DNA of 64,000 bases from an uncultured Collinsella sp. (GTDB lineage: Bacteria > Actinomycetota > Coriobacteriia > Coriobacteriales > Coriobacteriaceae): assembly GCA_900556875.1 (NCBI GenBank), contig USQQ01000001.1:116007-180006 (forward strand), written 5' to 3'. The notes under the pieces are model-generated. The model saw only the letters and a program-made list of their open reading frames with translations. It had not been told where the DNA came from and did not search any database. The translations under genes and the position numbers were made by a program. Position 1 is the stretch's first letter. Each line of letters opens with the position of its first letter. Below, piece after piece: positions 1 through 7,427 of this stretch.

Positions 1-578
1 TCATCCTGGTCGTCGACTTTGTCCTGTACTACCCGTTCTTCCGTGCCTATGACGCCCAGAAGTGCGCCGAGGAGGCCGAGATCTCCCAGGAGGAGCTCGC
101 CGCCAAGAACGCCGAGAAGGCCGCCAAGCTCAACGATGCCTTCCAGGGCAAGGCTGACGCCAAGAGCGTTGCCGCCGGCGCTGCTGCCGAGGCCGTGAAG
201 GTCGACGCCCCTGCCGCTTCTGCAGCACCCGCTGCCGAGGCAACGACCGCCAGCGACCTCAACGGCAAGCGCGTGCTCGTGCTCTGCCAGGGCGGCGGAA
301 CCTCGGGTCTGCTCGCCAACGCGCTGGCCAAGGCTGCCAAGGAGCGCGGCATCAATCTTGAGACCGCTGCCGAGGCATATGGCAACCACGTGGACATGCT
401 CCCCGACTTTGACCTGGTCGTCCTGGCTCCGCAGGCTGCCAGCTACCTGGCCGACCTGCAGAAGGACTGCGAGCGTGTGGGCAACAAGTGCGTCGCCTGC
501 CGTGGTAAGCAGTACATCGAGCTCTCCCAGAACGGCGACAAGTCTCTCGCCTTTGTGAGCGAGCAACTCTCGAAGTAA
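1..578 (+). CDS. lacE: PTS lactose-type EIICB, C-terminal part (5' end outside window)
   Basis: The reading frame is open from base 3 and ends at 578. The first residues resemble the last membrane helix of a lactose/cellobiose-family EIIC. A charged, Ala/Glu-rich linker of about 80 residues follows. The last ~100 residues are an EIIB domain with the phosphocysteine loop VLCQGGGTSGLL, whose Cys takes phosphate from EIIA and passes it to the incoming sugar. A IIC-IIB fusion in this order is the LacE architecture. The lacG gene starts 70 bp downstream on the same strand, which supports lactose (or another beta-galactoside) as substrate. The 5' end lies outside the window, so total length, start and EIIA partner are not visible. 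Confidence 0.85.
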   Translation, partial: ILVVDFVLYYPFFRAYDAQKCAEEAEISQEELAAKNAEKAAKLNDAFQGKADAKSVAAGAAAEAVKVDAPAASAAPAAEATTASDLNGKRVLVLCQGGGTSGLLANALAKAAKERGINLETAAEAYGNHVDMLPDFDLVVLAPQAASYLADLQKDCERVGNKCVACRGKQYIELSQNGDKSLAFVSEQLSK

Positions 579-648
579 GTAACGCTCAGAGCCAGCCGAC
601 CATCAACAGCCGGCTGGCACTTCGATTTAGACGATTGGATATTTCATC

Positions 649-2088
649 ATGTCCGTTAATCCTGCTAGCGTCACCAACCCGCCTGCGCAGTTTCCCGAGG
701 ACTTTGTCTTTGGCGGCGCCACTGCTGCCTACCAGGTAGAGGGCGAGACCCGCACTCACGGTAAGGGCAAGGTCGCCTGGGACGATTTTCTGGAAGCCCA
801 GGGCCGTTTCTCCCCCGATCCCGCTTCCGACTTCTACAACCAGTACCCCGTCGATCTGGAGCTGTGCGAGGAGTTCGGCATCAACGGCATCCGCCTCTCC
901 ATCGCCTGGAGCCGTATCTTCCCCGAGGGCACCGGCAAGGTAAACCCCGAGGGCGTGCAGTTCTACCACGACCTCTTCGCCGAGTGCCACAAGCACCACG
1001 TTGAGCCGTTTGTCACGCTGCATCACTTTGACACGCCGCTGCCCCTCTTTGAGAAGGGCGACTTCCTCAACCGCGAGACCATCGACGCCTTTGTGGACTT
1101 TGCCACCTTCTGCTTTAAGGAGTACGCCGACCAGGTAACCTACTGGTTCACCTTTAACGAGATTTGGGCCGACGCCTCCAACACCTACATCGAGGGTACC
1201 TTCCCCGGTGGCGTCAAGGCGCATCTTGCCGAGGCCTTCCAGTGCGAGCACAACATGATGCTCGCCCACGCCAAGGCCGTGCTGGCTTTCCACAACGGCG
1301 GCTTTAAAGGCAAGATCGGCGTCATCCAGTCGCTGGAGTTTAAGTACCCACTCAACGAGAACGACCTCGCCGACATCAAGGCCGCCAACAACGAGCACGT
1401 GCTGCAGAACCAGTTTTTGCTCGACGCCACCTTCCGCGGCGACTACGCGCCCGACACCCTCGAGTGCGCCAACCGCTTGGCTGCCATCTCGGGCGGTGCC
1501 ATCGAGATTCTGGATGATGACCTCGAGATTATGCGCGAGGCAGCGCTCTACAACGACTACTTGGGCGTTAACAACTACCAATGCCGCTTCCTCAAGGCTT
1601 ACGATGGCGAGAACGACCTGCACCACAACGGTACGGGCGAGAAGGGCACCGGCCGCTGGCGCGTCAAGGGTATTGGCGAGCATGTGAACAAGCCCGGCAT
1701 CCCCACCACCGACTGGGACTGGATCATCTATCCCGAGGGCCTGTTCGATCTGCTCGTCTACATTAAGCAGCGCTATCCCAACTACAAGCAGATCTTCATC
1801 ACCGAGAACGGCATGGGCTACAAGGACCCCTACAAGGACGGTTTTGTGGACGACCAGCCGCGCATCGACTACATCGAGCAGCACCTGCGCTGGCTGCTCA
1901 AGGCCATGGAGGTGGGCGTCAACGTGGGCGGCTACTTCCTGTGGAGCCTGCAGGATCAGTTCTCCTGGACCAACGGCTACAACAAGCGCTATGGCTTCTT
2001 CTACGTAGACTTTGAAACCCAGAAGCGCACGCCCAAGGCAAGCGCCTACTGGTACAAGCACGTGGCGCAGACCCGTCGTCTGGACTAG
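649..2088 (+). CDS. lacG: 6-phospho-beta-galactosidase (GH1)
   Basis: A 479-residue GH1 enzyme of normal length. It cleaves the phosphorylated disaccharide delivered by the lactose PTS, giving galactose-6-phosphate and glucose in the cytoplasm. The acid/base motif TFNE places the catalytic Glu at residue 171, and the nucleophile motif ITENG places it at 386. The Ser-Trp...Lys-Arg-Tyr set near 439-448 (S439, K446, Y448) matches the phosphate-binding loop of known LacG, which separates it from plain beta-glucosidases. It follows the EIICB gene directly, so the two are probably cotranscribed, and a strong terminator lies just downstream. A 6-phospho-beta-glucosidase role is possible but less likely given the EIICB type. 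Confidence 0.88.
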   Translation: MSVNPASVTNPPAQFPEDFVFGGATAAYQVEGETRTHGKGKVAWDDFLEAQGRFSPDPASDFYNQYPVDLELCEEFGINGIRLSIAWSRIFPEGTGKVNPEGVQFYHDLFAECHKHHVEPFVTLHHFDTPLPLFEKGDFLNRETIDAFVDFATFCFKEYADQVTYWFTFNEIWADASNTYIEGTFPGGVKAHLAEAFQCEHNMMLAHAKAVLAFHNGGFKGKIGVIQSLEFKYPLNENDLADIKAANNEHVLQNQFLLDATFRGDYAPDTLECANRLAAISGGAIEILDDDLEIMREAALYNDYLGVNNYQCRFLKAYDGENDLHHNGTGEKGTGRWRVKGIGEHVNKPGIPTTDWDWIIYPEGLFDLLVYIKQRYPNYKQIFITENGMGYKDPYKDGFVDDQPRIDYIEQHLRWLLKAMEVGVNVGGYFLWSLQDQFSWTNGYNKRYGFFYVDFETQKRTPKASAYWYKHVAQTRRLD

Positions 2089-2141
2089 CGGCTTGCGACG
2101 AGCGAAATTGCCCCGCTCACATAACCTGTCCCCATTTCTCA

Positions 2142-2187
2142 GCCGGGGGCGGCACGTCACACAGCGCGCCGCCCCCGGCCTTTTTGT
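2142..2187 (+). terminator. Rho-independent terminator after lacG
   Basis: Perfect 12-bp stem (GCCGGGGGCGGC at 2142-2153, complement at 2168-2179) followed by a T-rich run. It closes the lac transcription unit. Confidence 0.88.
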
Positions 2188-2213
2188 TTTTTGGGCTGGT
2201 CGTGAGCCGTTTG

Positions 2214-2509
2214 TCTCGATCTGTAACATCTAGCCGAGTTTTTTGGTCCTACCTGTTACAGATTGAGATGAACGGAATGAGCCGGGCCGAAATATCTCAA
2301 TCTGTAACACTAAAATCGGTTTTAGACGTCTAGTTGTTACAGATTTAGATAAACGTACGGGCCAACCCTCTCAATCTAAATCCGTAACATCTAGCTGGTT
2401 ATTTCGGCTCTACCTGTTACAGATTTAGATGAACGGAATAGGTCGGGCCGAAAATCTCGATCTGTAACATCTAGCCGAGGTTTTTGGTCCTACCTGTTAC
2501 AGATTGAGA
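2214..2509. repeat. Four 55-bp imperfect palindromes at an 80-bp period
   Basis: Units lie at 2214-2268, 2295-2349, 2375-2429 and 2455-2509, each exactly 55 bp. Each begins with a TCTCAATCTGTAACA-like arm and ends with a TGTTACAGATTGAGA-like arm, so a unit can fold into a hairpin with 15-bp terminal arms. Spacers are 25-26 bp and resemble each other (TGAACGGAAT... GGGCCGAA), so this is a tandem 80-bp repeat and not a CRISPR array. The last unit ends 67 bp before the start codon of the antitoxin gene. A fifth unit sits at 15955-16009, at the same distance from a second copy of that gene. Function unknown. Confidence 0.85.
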
Positions 2510-2576
2510 CAATTCGACGATGCTGAGTATTTGATGCGCCGTGGTACAATTGTGTCCCAACGCAAAGGAGGTACCC

Positions 2577-2843
2577 ATGCCCACCTGTGTGCCCGTCCGA
2601 GACATGAAGGACACCGCTGCATTTACCGCGCTTGTTGATTCTGAGCGCGACGTCACCGTAACCAAGAACGGCTACGAGGCCATGCACTGTATCAGCAATG
2701 ACCAATATCGCCTCATGCAAGACGAAATCGCCAAGGCAAAGCTGCTGTCTCGCATGATGTTGGCAGAAGACGAGATATCGCAAGGCGACTACAGCGACTA
2801 TGACACCTTCGCGACCGCGATACGAGACAAATATGGCCTATAG
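2577..2843 (+). CDS. Type II antitoxin, Phd/YefM family (copy 1)
   Basis: 88 residues. The start is set by a strong AAAGGAGG at 2564-2571; an upstream in-frame start at 2541 lacks such a site. The N-terminal half (VPVRDMKDTAAFTALV, then VTVTKNGYEAMHCIS) has the Phd/YefM DNA-binding fold pattern, and the acidic C-terminus is a likely toxin-neutralising tail. The toxin gene overlaps its end by 11 bp, which implies translational coupling. Proteins of this family usually repress their own operon together with the toxin. The copy at 16077-16343 differs at 8 of 88 residues. Confidence 0.85.
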   Translation: MPTCVPVRDMKDTAAFTALVDSERDVTVTKNGYEAMHCISNDQYRLMQDEIAKAKLLSRMMLAEDEISQGDYSDYDTFATAIRDKYGL

Positions 2844-3138
2844 CGTCGTAATACTCAAAAGCGCACGATATGAGTACGAGAGTATCGTTGGATACCTTGC
2901 CCAAATCCTCAAGAATCCGCGCGCAGCGGGCAATTTTGTCGCTGAGTTTGAATATCAGCTTGATTTGCTTCGCGAGCAGCCGCTCCTACGACCTCTCTCA
3001 CACATACGAGAGCTGGCGGCACGTAATTACCGATCGTTTCCCGTCAACAACTACACCTGTCTTTACAAGTTTGAGCACGATACGATCTATATCGCCCATG
3101 TCTTTCACCAGTCACAGGACTACGCCCGCCTGATCTAG
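2833..3138 (+). CDS. RelE/ParE-family toxin (copy 1)
   Basis: 101 residues starting MAYSVVILKSARYEYESIV, a typical RelE/ParE first strand and helix. The C-terminal half (YRSFPVNNYTCLYKF, then IYIAHVFHQSQDYARLI) matches the RelE/ParE beta-sheet core and ends with the usual short tail. Members either cut mRNA on the ribosome or poison gyrase; sequence alone does not decide which. The start lies inside the antitoxin gene (11-bp overlap). The paralogue at 16333-16638 differs at 9 of 101 residues. Confidence 0.85.
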   Translation: MAYSVVILKSARYEYESIVGYLAQILKNPRAAGNFVAEFEYQLDLLREQPLLRPLSHIRELAARNYRSFPVNNYTCLYKFEHDTIYIAHVFHQSQDYARLI

Positions 3139-3152
3139 CCCCGCGGCATCGG

Positions 3153-3192
3153 CTAGCAAATGACCTGCGTGTGTTCCTCGATGGCGGCGCGA
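3153..3192 (-). pseudogene. 3'-end remnant of a deoR-type regulator gene
   Basis: About 40 bp equivalent to the last codons and stop of the intact DeoR gene at 16653-17417. In both places it directly follows the toxin gene at the same spacing. Homology to the intact copy stops at about 3192, where the ATPase gene region begins. The same tail recurs at 4851-4890 on the other side of the ATPase gene. Confidence 0.7.
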
Positions 3193-3206
3193 CCGCATGC
3201 CATCGA

Positions 3207-4577
3207 TCAGATAAAGATCGTCATATACAGAGGAAGATATATCCTATGCCCTTCAGCCCTGAGCTGTTTTGGGTGAAGAACTATCTCCTCTCCGACTCGT
3301 CGTTCAAATCTTCTGCCGAAATCGTCAAGTGAGATTGTTGAATACGATTTGGAAGATTTAACTTCAACAGGAGTGACCCGCGGTTTTCTAGCCGCATCTT
3401 CAAAGCCGCGCGAAACAAGAAAATCAATCTCACGCGTTCTGGGACGACTCCCCTCCGTTTTGGAAGGCTCCTGCCAGCTGTAATAAAAAAGCGAATGCCC
3501 CAGACTCTTGAGCTGCTGTGCCACGATATTCTCGATCAACATTCCTTTATTAATCGAAATTCTTCCAAACTGAATATCTCTATGGACATCCATAAGGTCC
3601 GGACCATCATCAAACGCCAAGCTCACGAGCAATCCCGTGTCCGCCATATAGCATTTAAGCGAAGACGCGTCCTCGTGCAAGCGGTAACCCACGCTCGGAT
3701 CGCTGCATAAATAGCAACGGTTAATCAGTCGCGCATCCTCAAGCCAAATTAACGCCGACTCATATGTCTCAAAACGGGACCCTTTCTCCAAGCTGTCAAA
3801 TTTAAACCGTTTATTTGCCGCAGATAATTGACCCGGAATGTCGTCATAAACCGCCCGCGCACGTCTAGCGTCCGAACCTCCAAACTTGGCAATGTCCTCC
3901 CTGTACAGCGCGATAATCTGCCGTTTAACCCTGTCGCTTCCTCTAAAATCATTCTCTGCCACAAAGGAATCTACCGACTGAGGCATACCGCCGACAAGCA
4001 TATACTCATCAAACAATCTCATGCACGTCGCATGAGCACCGTCCGGAAGCGCGGTCCGAGATTCGCACGCTTTACGGATCTCTTCCGCGTAAAGATCCTT
4101 TCCGGTCGCCCAAAGATACTCCTCAAAATCGAGGGGCTCGAGAGGGATTCTTTCTTCCTCTGACGGAATAACAATGCTTTCGACATTCTTTTTGATGGAG
4201 ACGAGAGAGCCCGTCTCGATGTAATCAAATCTGCCGTCTTCTACAAGATGCTTTATGTATTCGCGCGCGATGGGAAACCGCTGCACTTCATCAAAAATGA
4301 CCAGTGATTCTCTCGGCACGAGGGCCTTGCCATACTGCAGCTGAAGCATGCGTAAAAAAAGATCGACATCTTCACGATGATTCAGAAATATATCGAGCGT
4401 GGCTTTGCTTGCAGCCGAAAAGTCAATGTAAAGGTAGTCCTTGTATTCATTTTGCGCGAAGCACTTTACGAGTGTCGTTTTGCCAACGCGTCTTGCACCC
4501 TCAATAAGCACCGCAGTGCGCCCTTGCGAGCGTTCTTTCCACTCCTGCAGACGCTCATATGCCTTCCGTTTAAACAT
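3207..4577 (-). CDS. AAA ATPase with DUF4143 domain
   Basis: 456 residues. Walker A is GARRVGKTT (27-35) and Walker B is VIFDEVQ (93-99), as in AAA_14 proteins. The C-terminal ~200 residues fit DUF4143, including an EIDFLVSRG stretch and a later VEVKSSK that resemble a PD-(D/E)XK nuclease-like core. Such proteins are common, strain-variable and of uncertain function, with proposed roles in defence, DNA repair or mobile-element control. GC is visibly lower than in its neighbours. The gene sits between two copies of a deoR tail (3153-3192 and 4851-4890), as expected of an inserted module. Three evenly spaced 15-bp repeats precede its start and are likely autoregulatory sites. Confidence 0.85.
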   Translation of the reverse strand: MFKRKAYERLQEWKERSQGRTAVLIEGARRVGKTTLVKCFAQNEYKDYLYIDFSAASKATLDIFLNHREDVDLFLRMLQLQYGKALVPRESLVIFDEVQRFPIAREYIKHLVEDGRFDYIETGSLVSIKKNVESIVIPSEEERIPLEPLDFEEYLWATGKDLYAEEIRKACESRTALPDGAHATCMRLFDEYMLVGGMPQSVDSFVAENDFRGSDRVKRQIIALYREDIAKFGGSDARRARAVYDDIPGQLSAANKRFKFDSLEKGSRFETYESALIWLEDARLINRCYLCSDPSVGYRLHEDASSLKCYMADTGLLVSLAFDDGPDLMDVHRDIQFGRISINKGMLIENIVAQQLKSLGHSLFYYSWQEPSKTEGSRPRTREIDFLVSRGFEDAARKPRVTPVEVKSSKSYSTISLDDFGRRFERRVGEEIVLHPKQLRAEGHRIYLPLYMTIFI

Positions 4578-4610
4578 AAGCTCACCTCAGCATAAATTAC
4601 CTGCTAGTTT

Positions 4611-4693
4611 ACAAAAATACCGACCCTTATATATATCGAATAATACAAAAATACCGACCATTGCAATGGTCAGAATACACAATAATACCGAGC
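4611..4693 (-). promoter_or_regulatory. Three 15-bp direct repeats upstream of the AAA ATPase gene
   Basis: ACAAAAATACCGACC occurs at 4611-4625 and 4645-4659, with the variant ACAATAATACCGAGC at 4679-4693. The start-to-start spacing is exactly 34 bp both times, about three helical turns, so proteins bound at the sites would face the same side of the DNA. A TATATATA stretch lies between the first two. They lie 34-116 bp upstream of the ATPase start on its promoter side. Probably operator sites, binding protein unknown. Confidence 0.65.
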
Positions 4694-4850
4694 TTTATGT
4701 ATAACAGATGCTATGCCGCACCGTGAAACAGCCGCAACTCGTCGCAAAGGGAAACCTATATCTGCGTGCGTACCTATTTGAAAGACAGAAAATGTTGACG
4801 CAACAATCCCCTGTGACGGCAGGGGGCAGAAGCATCTCTCGCGACGCCAG

Positions 4851-5020
4851 CTAGCAAATAACCTGCGTATGCTCCTCGATGGCGGCGCGATCCTAATCGT
4901 CAATATCCGGCTCGCACACCACGGCGTCCAAATTGTCCAAGCGGCTGAACGTGTAGAAGTCACGCTTGCCGATTTTGCTGGAGTCGGTGATAAGATAGCG
5001 CGAACTATCAGGAACCTCGG
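4851..5020 (-). pseudogene. deoR-type regulator 3' fragment with internal stop
   Basis: The minus-strand translation SRYLITDSSKIGKRDFYTF...RLDNLDAVVCEP matches the C-terminal sugar-phosphate-binding part of the intact DeoR protein at 16653-17417. Two codons of the intact version are replaced so that an in-frame TAG appears at 4893-4895. Homology resumes to the normal stop at 4851. The N-terminal HTH half is missing, and upstream of about 5020 the sequence is unrelated. This is a decayed duplicate with no expected activity. Confidence 0.75.
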
Positions 5021-5147
5021 CGGACGTGCCACTCAAACTCACAATAAAATGCCCCTCCCCGATTGCTCGGAGAAGGGCATCTGCATTGGCGTTCTTGCCA
5101 AAATCGACGGCGCGCAAGAACGCGCACCCGTCCGCATCAAGAGTGCG

Positions 5148-5420
5148 CTACTCGCCGAAACCGCCCTCAATAAGAGCGACCAACGTGTCAACGGCGGCAA
5201 CCTCGTCGTCGCCCTCGGCACGCAACTCGACCTCATCGTTCTGGGTAATACCCGAGGTCATGATGGCAATCATGGACTTAGCGTCCTTGAAGTCACCATC
5301 CTTGGAGGCGTTGCGAACCTCAATCTTCGAGGCAAACTTAGCAGCCTCGGTCGCCAGCGTCGCTGCAGGGCGAGCGTGCAGACCAGTGGGGTTAACGACC
5401 ATAACGTTCTTGCTATACAT
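5148..5420 (-). CDS. ptsH: Phosphocarrier protein HPr
   Basis: 90 residues, the normal HPr size. The active-site motif GLHARPA places the phosphorylatable His at residue 15. A Ser at 49, in DAKSMIAIM, sits where the regulatory Ser-46 of low-GC HPr is found, so HPr kinase control is possible but unproven. HPr takes phosphate from enzyme I and gives it to the EIIA domains of the several PTSs in this window. AAGGAG lies just upstream of the ATG. The gene stands alone, with no ptsI nearby. The deoR fragment lies downstream. Confidence 0.93.
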   Translation of the reverse strand: MYSKNVMVVNPTGLHARPAATLATEAAKFASKIEVRNASKDGDFKDAKSMIAIMTSGITQNDEVELRAEGDDEVAAVDTLVALIEGGFGE

Positions 5421-5558
5421 TTCTAACTCCTTCGTCGTAGACCGACCAATTCATTTAGCCCAACGCGCGCGTTAGGCAAGGTAGAAGCATGCCGGACATT
5501 ACGCATGCATACAACAAGTAGGCCGCGGACAACGTCGCCGCGGCAAATTCACAGGTGA

Positions 5559-6245
5559 CTAGTCCTGATACAGCGGATGCCCCTCAGTGGGAACCACGCG
5601 CGTGCCAGCCAGGCAATCGTGAACGCACCGGCGCGCGGGGACGATCAGGAACATGAGCAGAGACACCGCTGTAATAATCATGCCCGCGATTTCCCAGTAA
5701 TAATTCACGTCAACGCGGGTGACAAGCACCATTGTCTCGCGAATATATCGGGACACCACATACCCGCTGCCTTCAAGCAAAAAGCCAACGATAACCTGAC
5801 GCCAAATCAAGCGTCCGACGGAAGGCAAGCCGCCATCAAGCGTTGCGACACGAACATGCGCGATGCGCTTGCCCGGCGTTTGCCCCGGCCACGCCAGCAA
5901 CGGAATCAGCACAAAGTATGCGATAGCGGCGAGCACGCACGATAGTCCGACCACGATACCGACGCTCCAGGGATACCCCATTGCCTCAAACACGTACAAG
6001 TCGGGGAGCATCGCGTTCTTGTGGGTCAGCGCAAGATAAACCAACACGGCTGGCAAGCCAGAGACAATACCACCCAAAATCCAGTCGATAACGTACGCGT
6101 ACAAACGCGACAGCGGGGGCGCCGGCAGAATCGAGGATGCATTAGCCTTCGATTCCTTGTGAATCTTGCTCACAGTGCTCGCCGCAGGAGAAGGCATCTG
6201 CTCCGCGGTCGCCGCACGCGGCCGTTCCTTGCGCTTTTTAGCCAT
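5559..6245 (-). CDS. RDD-family membrane protein
   Basis: 228 residues. After a basic ~45-residue cytoplasmic N-terminus comes an RDD-type domain: SRLYAYVIDWILGG in the first helix, GQTPGKRI in the loop, and a C-terminal HDCLAGTRVV motif. Four hydrophobic segments are visible. RDD proteins are poorly characterised; some are linked to Na+/H+ exchange or transport. It starts 3 bp after the stop of the M24 peptidase gene, so it is probably the last gene of the M42-PTS-M24 transcript. Confidence 0.85.
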   Translation of the reverse strand: MAKKRKERPRAATAEQMPSPAASTVSKIHKESKANASSILPAPPLSRLYAYVIDWILGGIVSGLPAVLVYLALTHKNAMLPDLYVFEAMGYPWSVGIVVGLSCVLAAIAYFVLIPLLAWPGQTPGKRIAHVRVATLDGGLPSVGRLIWRQVIVGFLLEGSGYVVSRYIRETMVLVTRVDVNYYWEIAGMIITAVSLLMFLIVPARRCVHDCLAGTRVVPTEGHPLYQD

Positions 6246-6248
6246 GCG

Positions 6249-7322
6249 CTACCTCACATTCAGAATGCGCAGCTGCTTATCAGTATGGTTAAGCGGGCAT
6301 GCAACGCCGTCTTTCAACAAGACGTCGTCTTCAATGCGCACGCCTCCGACTCCAGGAATATATACGCCCGGCTCGCAGGACATGATCATTCCGTTGTCGA
6401 GCACAATCTCACCAGAGGGGTTTAGCAGCGGCAAGTCGCCACCCATGCCGATACCATGACCAAGACCATGGGTGAAATACTCACCGTAACCCGCTTCGTT
6501 GATTACACGACGTGCGGCCGCATCCACATCGCGCGCCACCACACCGCAACGAATGGTATCGATGCCTGCAAGATGAGCATTCAAAACGGTCTCGTACACA
6601 TGAGCCATCCGGTCGGTCGGGGCGCCCAGGAAGCACACGCGCGTCATATCTGACTGATAACCGTTGATCTGCACACCGAAGTCAATCAGGATCGGCTCAT
6701 GTGCTTGGACCCGACGGTCGGTAGGACGGCCATGAGGCATGGCGCTGCGCTCGCCGGTGGCAACGATGGTATCGAACGACATTGCCTCGGCACCGGCGGC
6801 AATCGAGTAATAGTGCACGAGTGCGGAGATTTCAAATTCAGTCATATCCACGTGCAACTGCTCGATCACCTTGGCGTACACGTCATCGGCAACATCGACC
6901 GCATGCTGGACCGCAGCAATCTCAGCCTCGTCCTTGCGCAGGCGCATCAGCGCCATCTCGCTGCCCAGCAGCGTGGTGCCAAAGCCCAAGCCCTCCAAGT
7001 TGCGATACTCCGAGATTGAGATTTCGGACTCCTCGATGCCCACCGTGGCACAGCCGCACTCCTTGAGTGCACGCTCGAGCTCGACCAAATAGCTCTTCCC
7101 CTGTTCGTGAACACGGAACTCCAGATCGAACTCGCGACCCTGGGCCTCGTTCACATAGCGGCCGTCCATAATGAGAAAACCGCGGTCACGCGTGATGAGC
7201 ACCTTGCAACCGCTACCGGTCAACGTGCCCAGGTAGCGCTTCATGGTTTTACTCTTGATCAGCAATGCGTCGAGCTCGTGCTCGTCCAAGAAGGTACGGA
7301 TATTATCCACATGTGCATTCAT
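6249..7322 (-). CDS. M24 metallopeptidase (Xaa-Pro dipeptidase/aminopeptidase)
   Basis: 357 residues with a creatinase-like N-terminal half and a pita-bread M24 C-terminal half. Metal-ligand motifs are all present: IDFGVQINGYQSDMTR (two Asp), HGLGHGIG (His), CEPGVY (Glu) and RIEDDV (Glu). It should release amino acids next to proline from short peptides in the cytoplasm. It lies 105 bp downstream of the PTS EIIC gene and just before the RDD gene on the same strand. PepQ-type and PepP-type activities cannot be separated by eye. Confidence 0.88.
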   Translation of the reverse strand: MNAHVDNIRTFLDEHELDALLIKSKTMKRYLGTLTGSGCKVLITRDRGFLIMDGRYVNEAQGREFDLEFRVHEQGKSYLVELERALKECGCATVGIEESEISISEYRNLEGLGFGTTLLGSEMALMRLRKDEAEIAAVQHAVDVADDVYAKVIEQLHVDMTEFEISALVHYYSIAAGAEAMSFDTIVATGERSAMPHGRPTDRRVQAHEPILIDFGVQINGYQSDMTRVCFLGAPTDRMAHVYETVLNAHLAGIDTIRCGVVARDVDAAARRVINEAGYGEYFTHGLGHGIGMGGDLPLLNPSGEIVLDNGMIMSCEPGVYIPGVGGVRIEDDVLLKDGVACPLNHTDKQLRILNVR

Positions 7323-7427
7323 CGAACGTAGCGCCTTTCAAAGGAGCCCGACAATGAAGTCTCCCCCCATCGCCGGGCTTTCATACTTTCAAATTCAGCA
7401 GGTACAGGCGCCTGCTATTCCACTTGA

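Noticed and set aside
586..2229. 547-codon ORF antisense to lacG
   Set aside because: High-GC shadow frame with low-complexity Val/Leu/Gly composition; the GH1 motifs on the other strand are decisive.
2214..2509. CRISPR-like repeat/spacer layout
   Set aside because: Spacers are similar to one another, repeats are 55 bp and palindromic end to end, and there are no cas genes. It is an 80-bp tandem repeat.
5522..5544. GCCGCGG/CCGCGGC hairpin as terminator of the RDD gene
   Set aside because: No T-tract on either strand; not strong enough to call.
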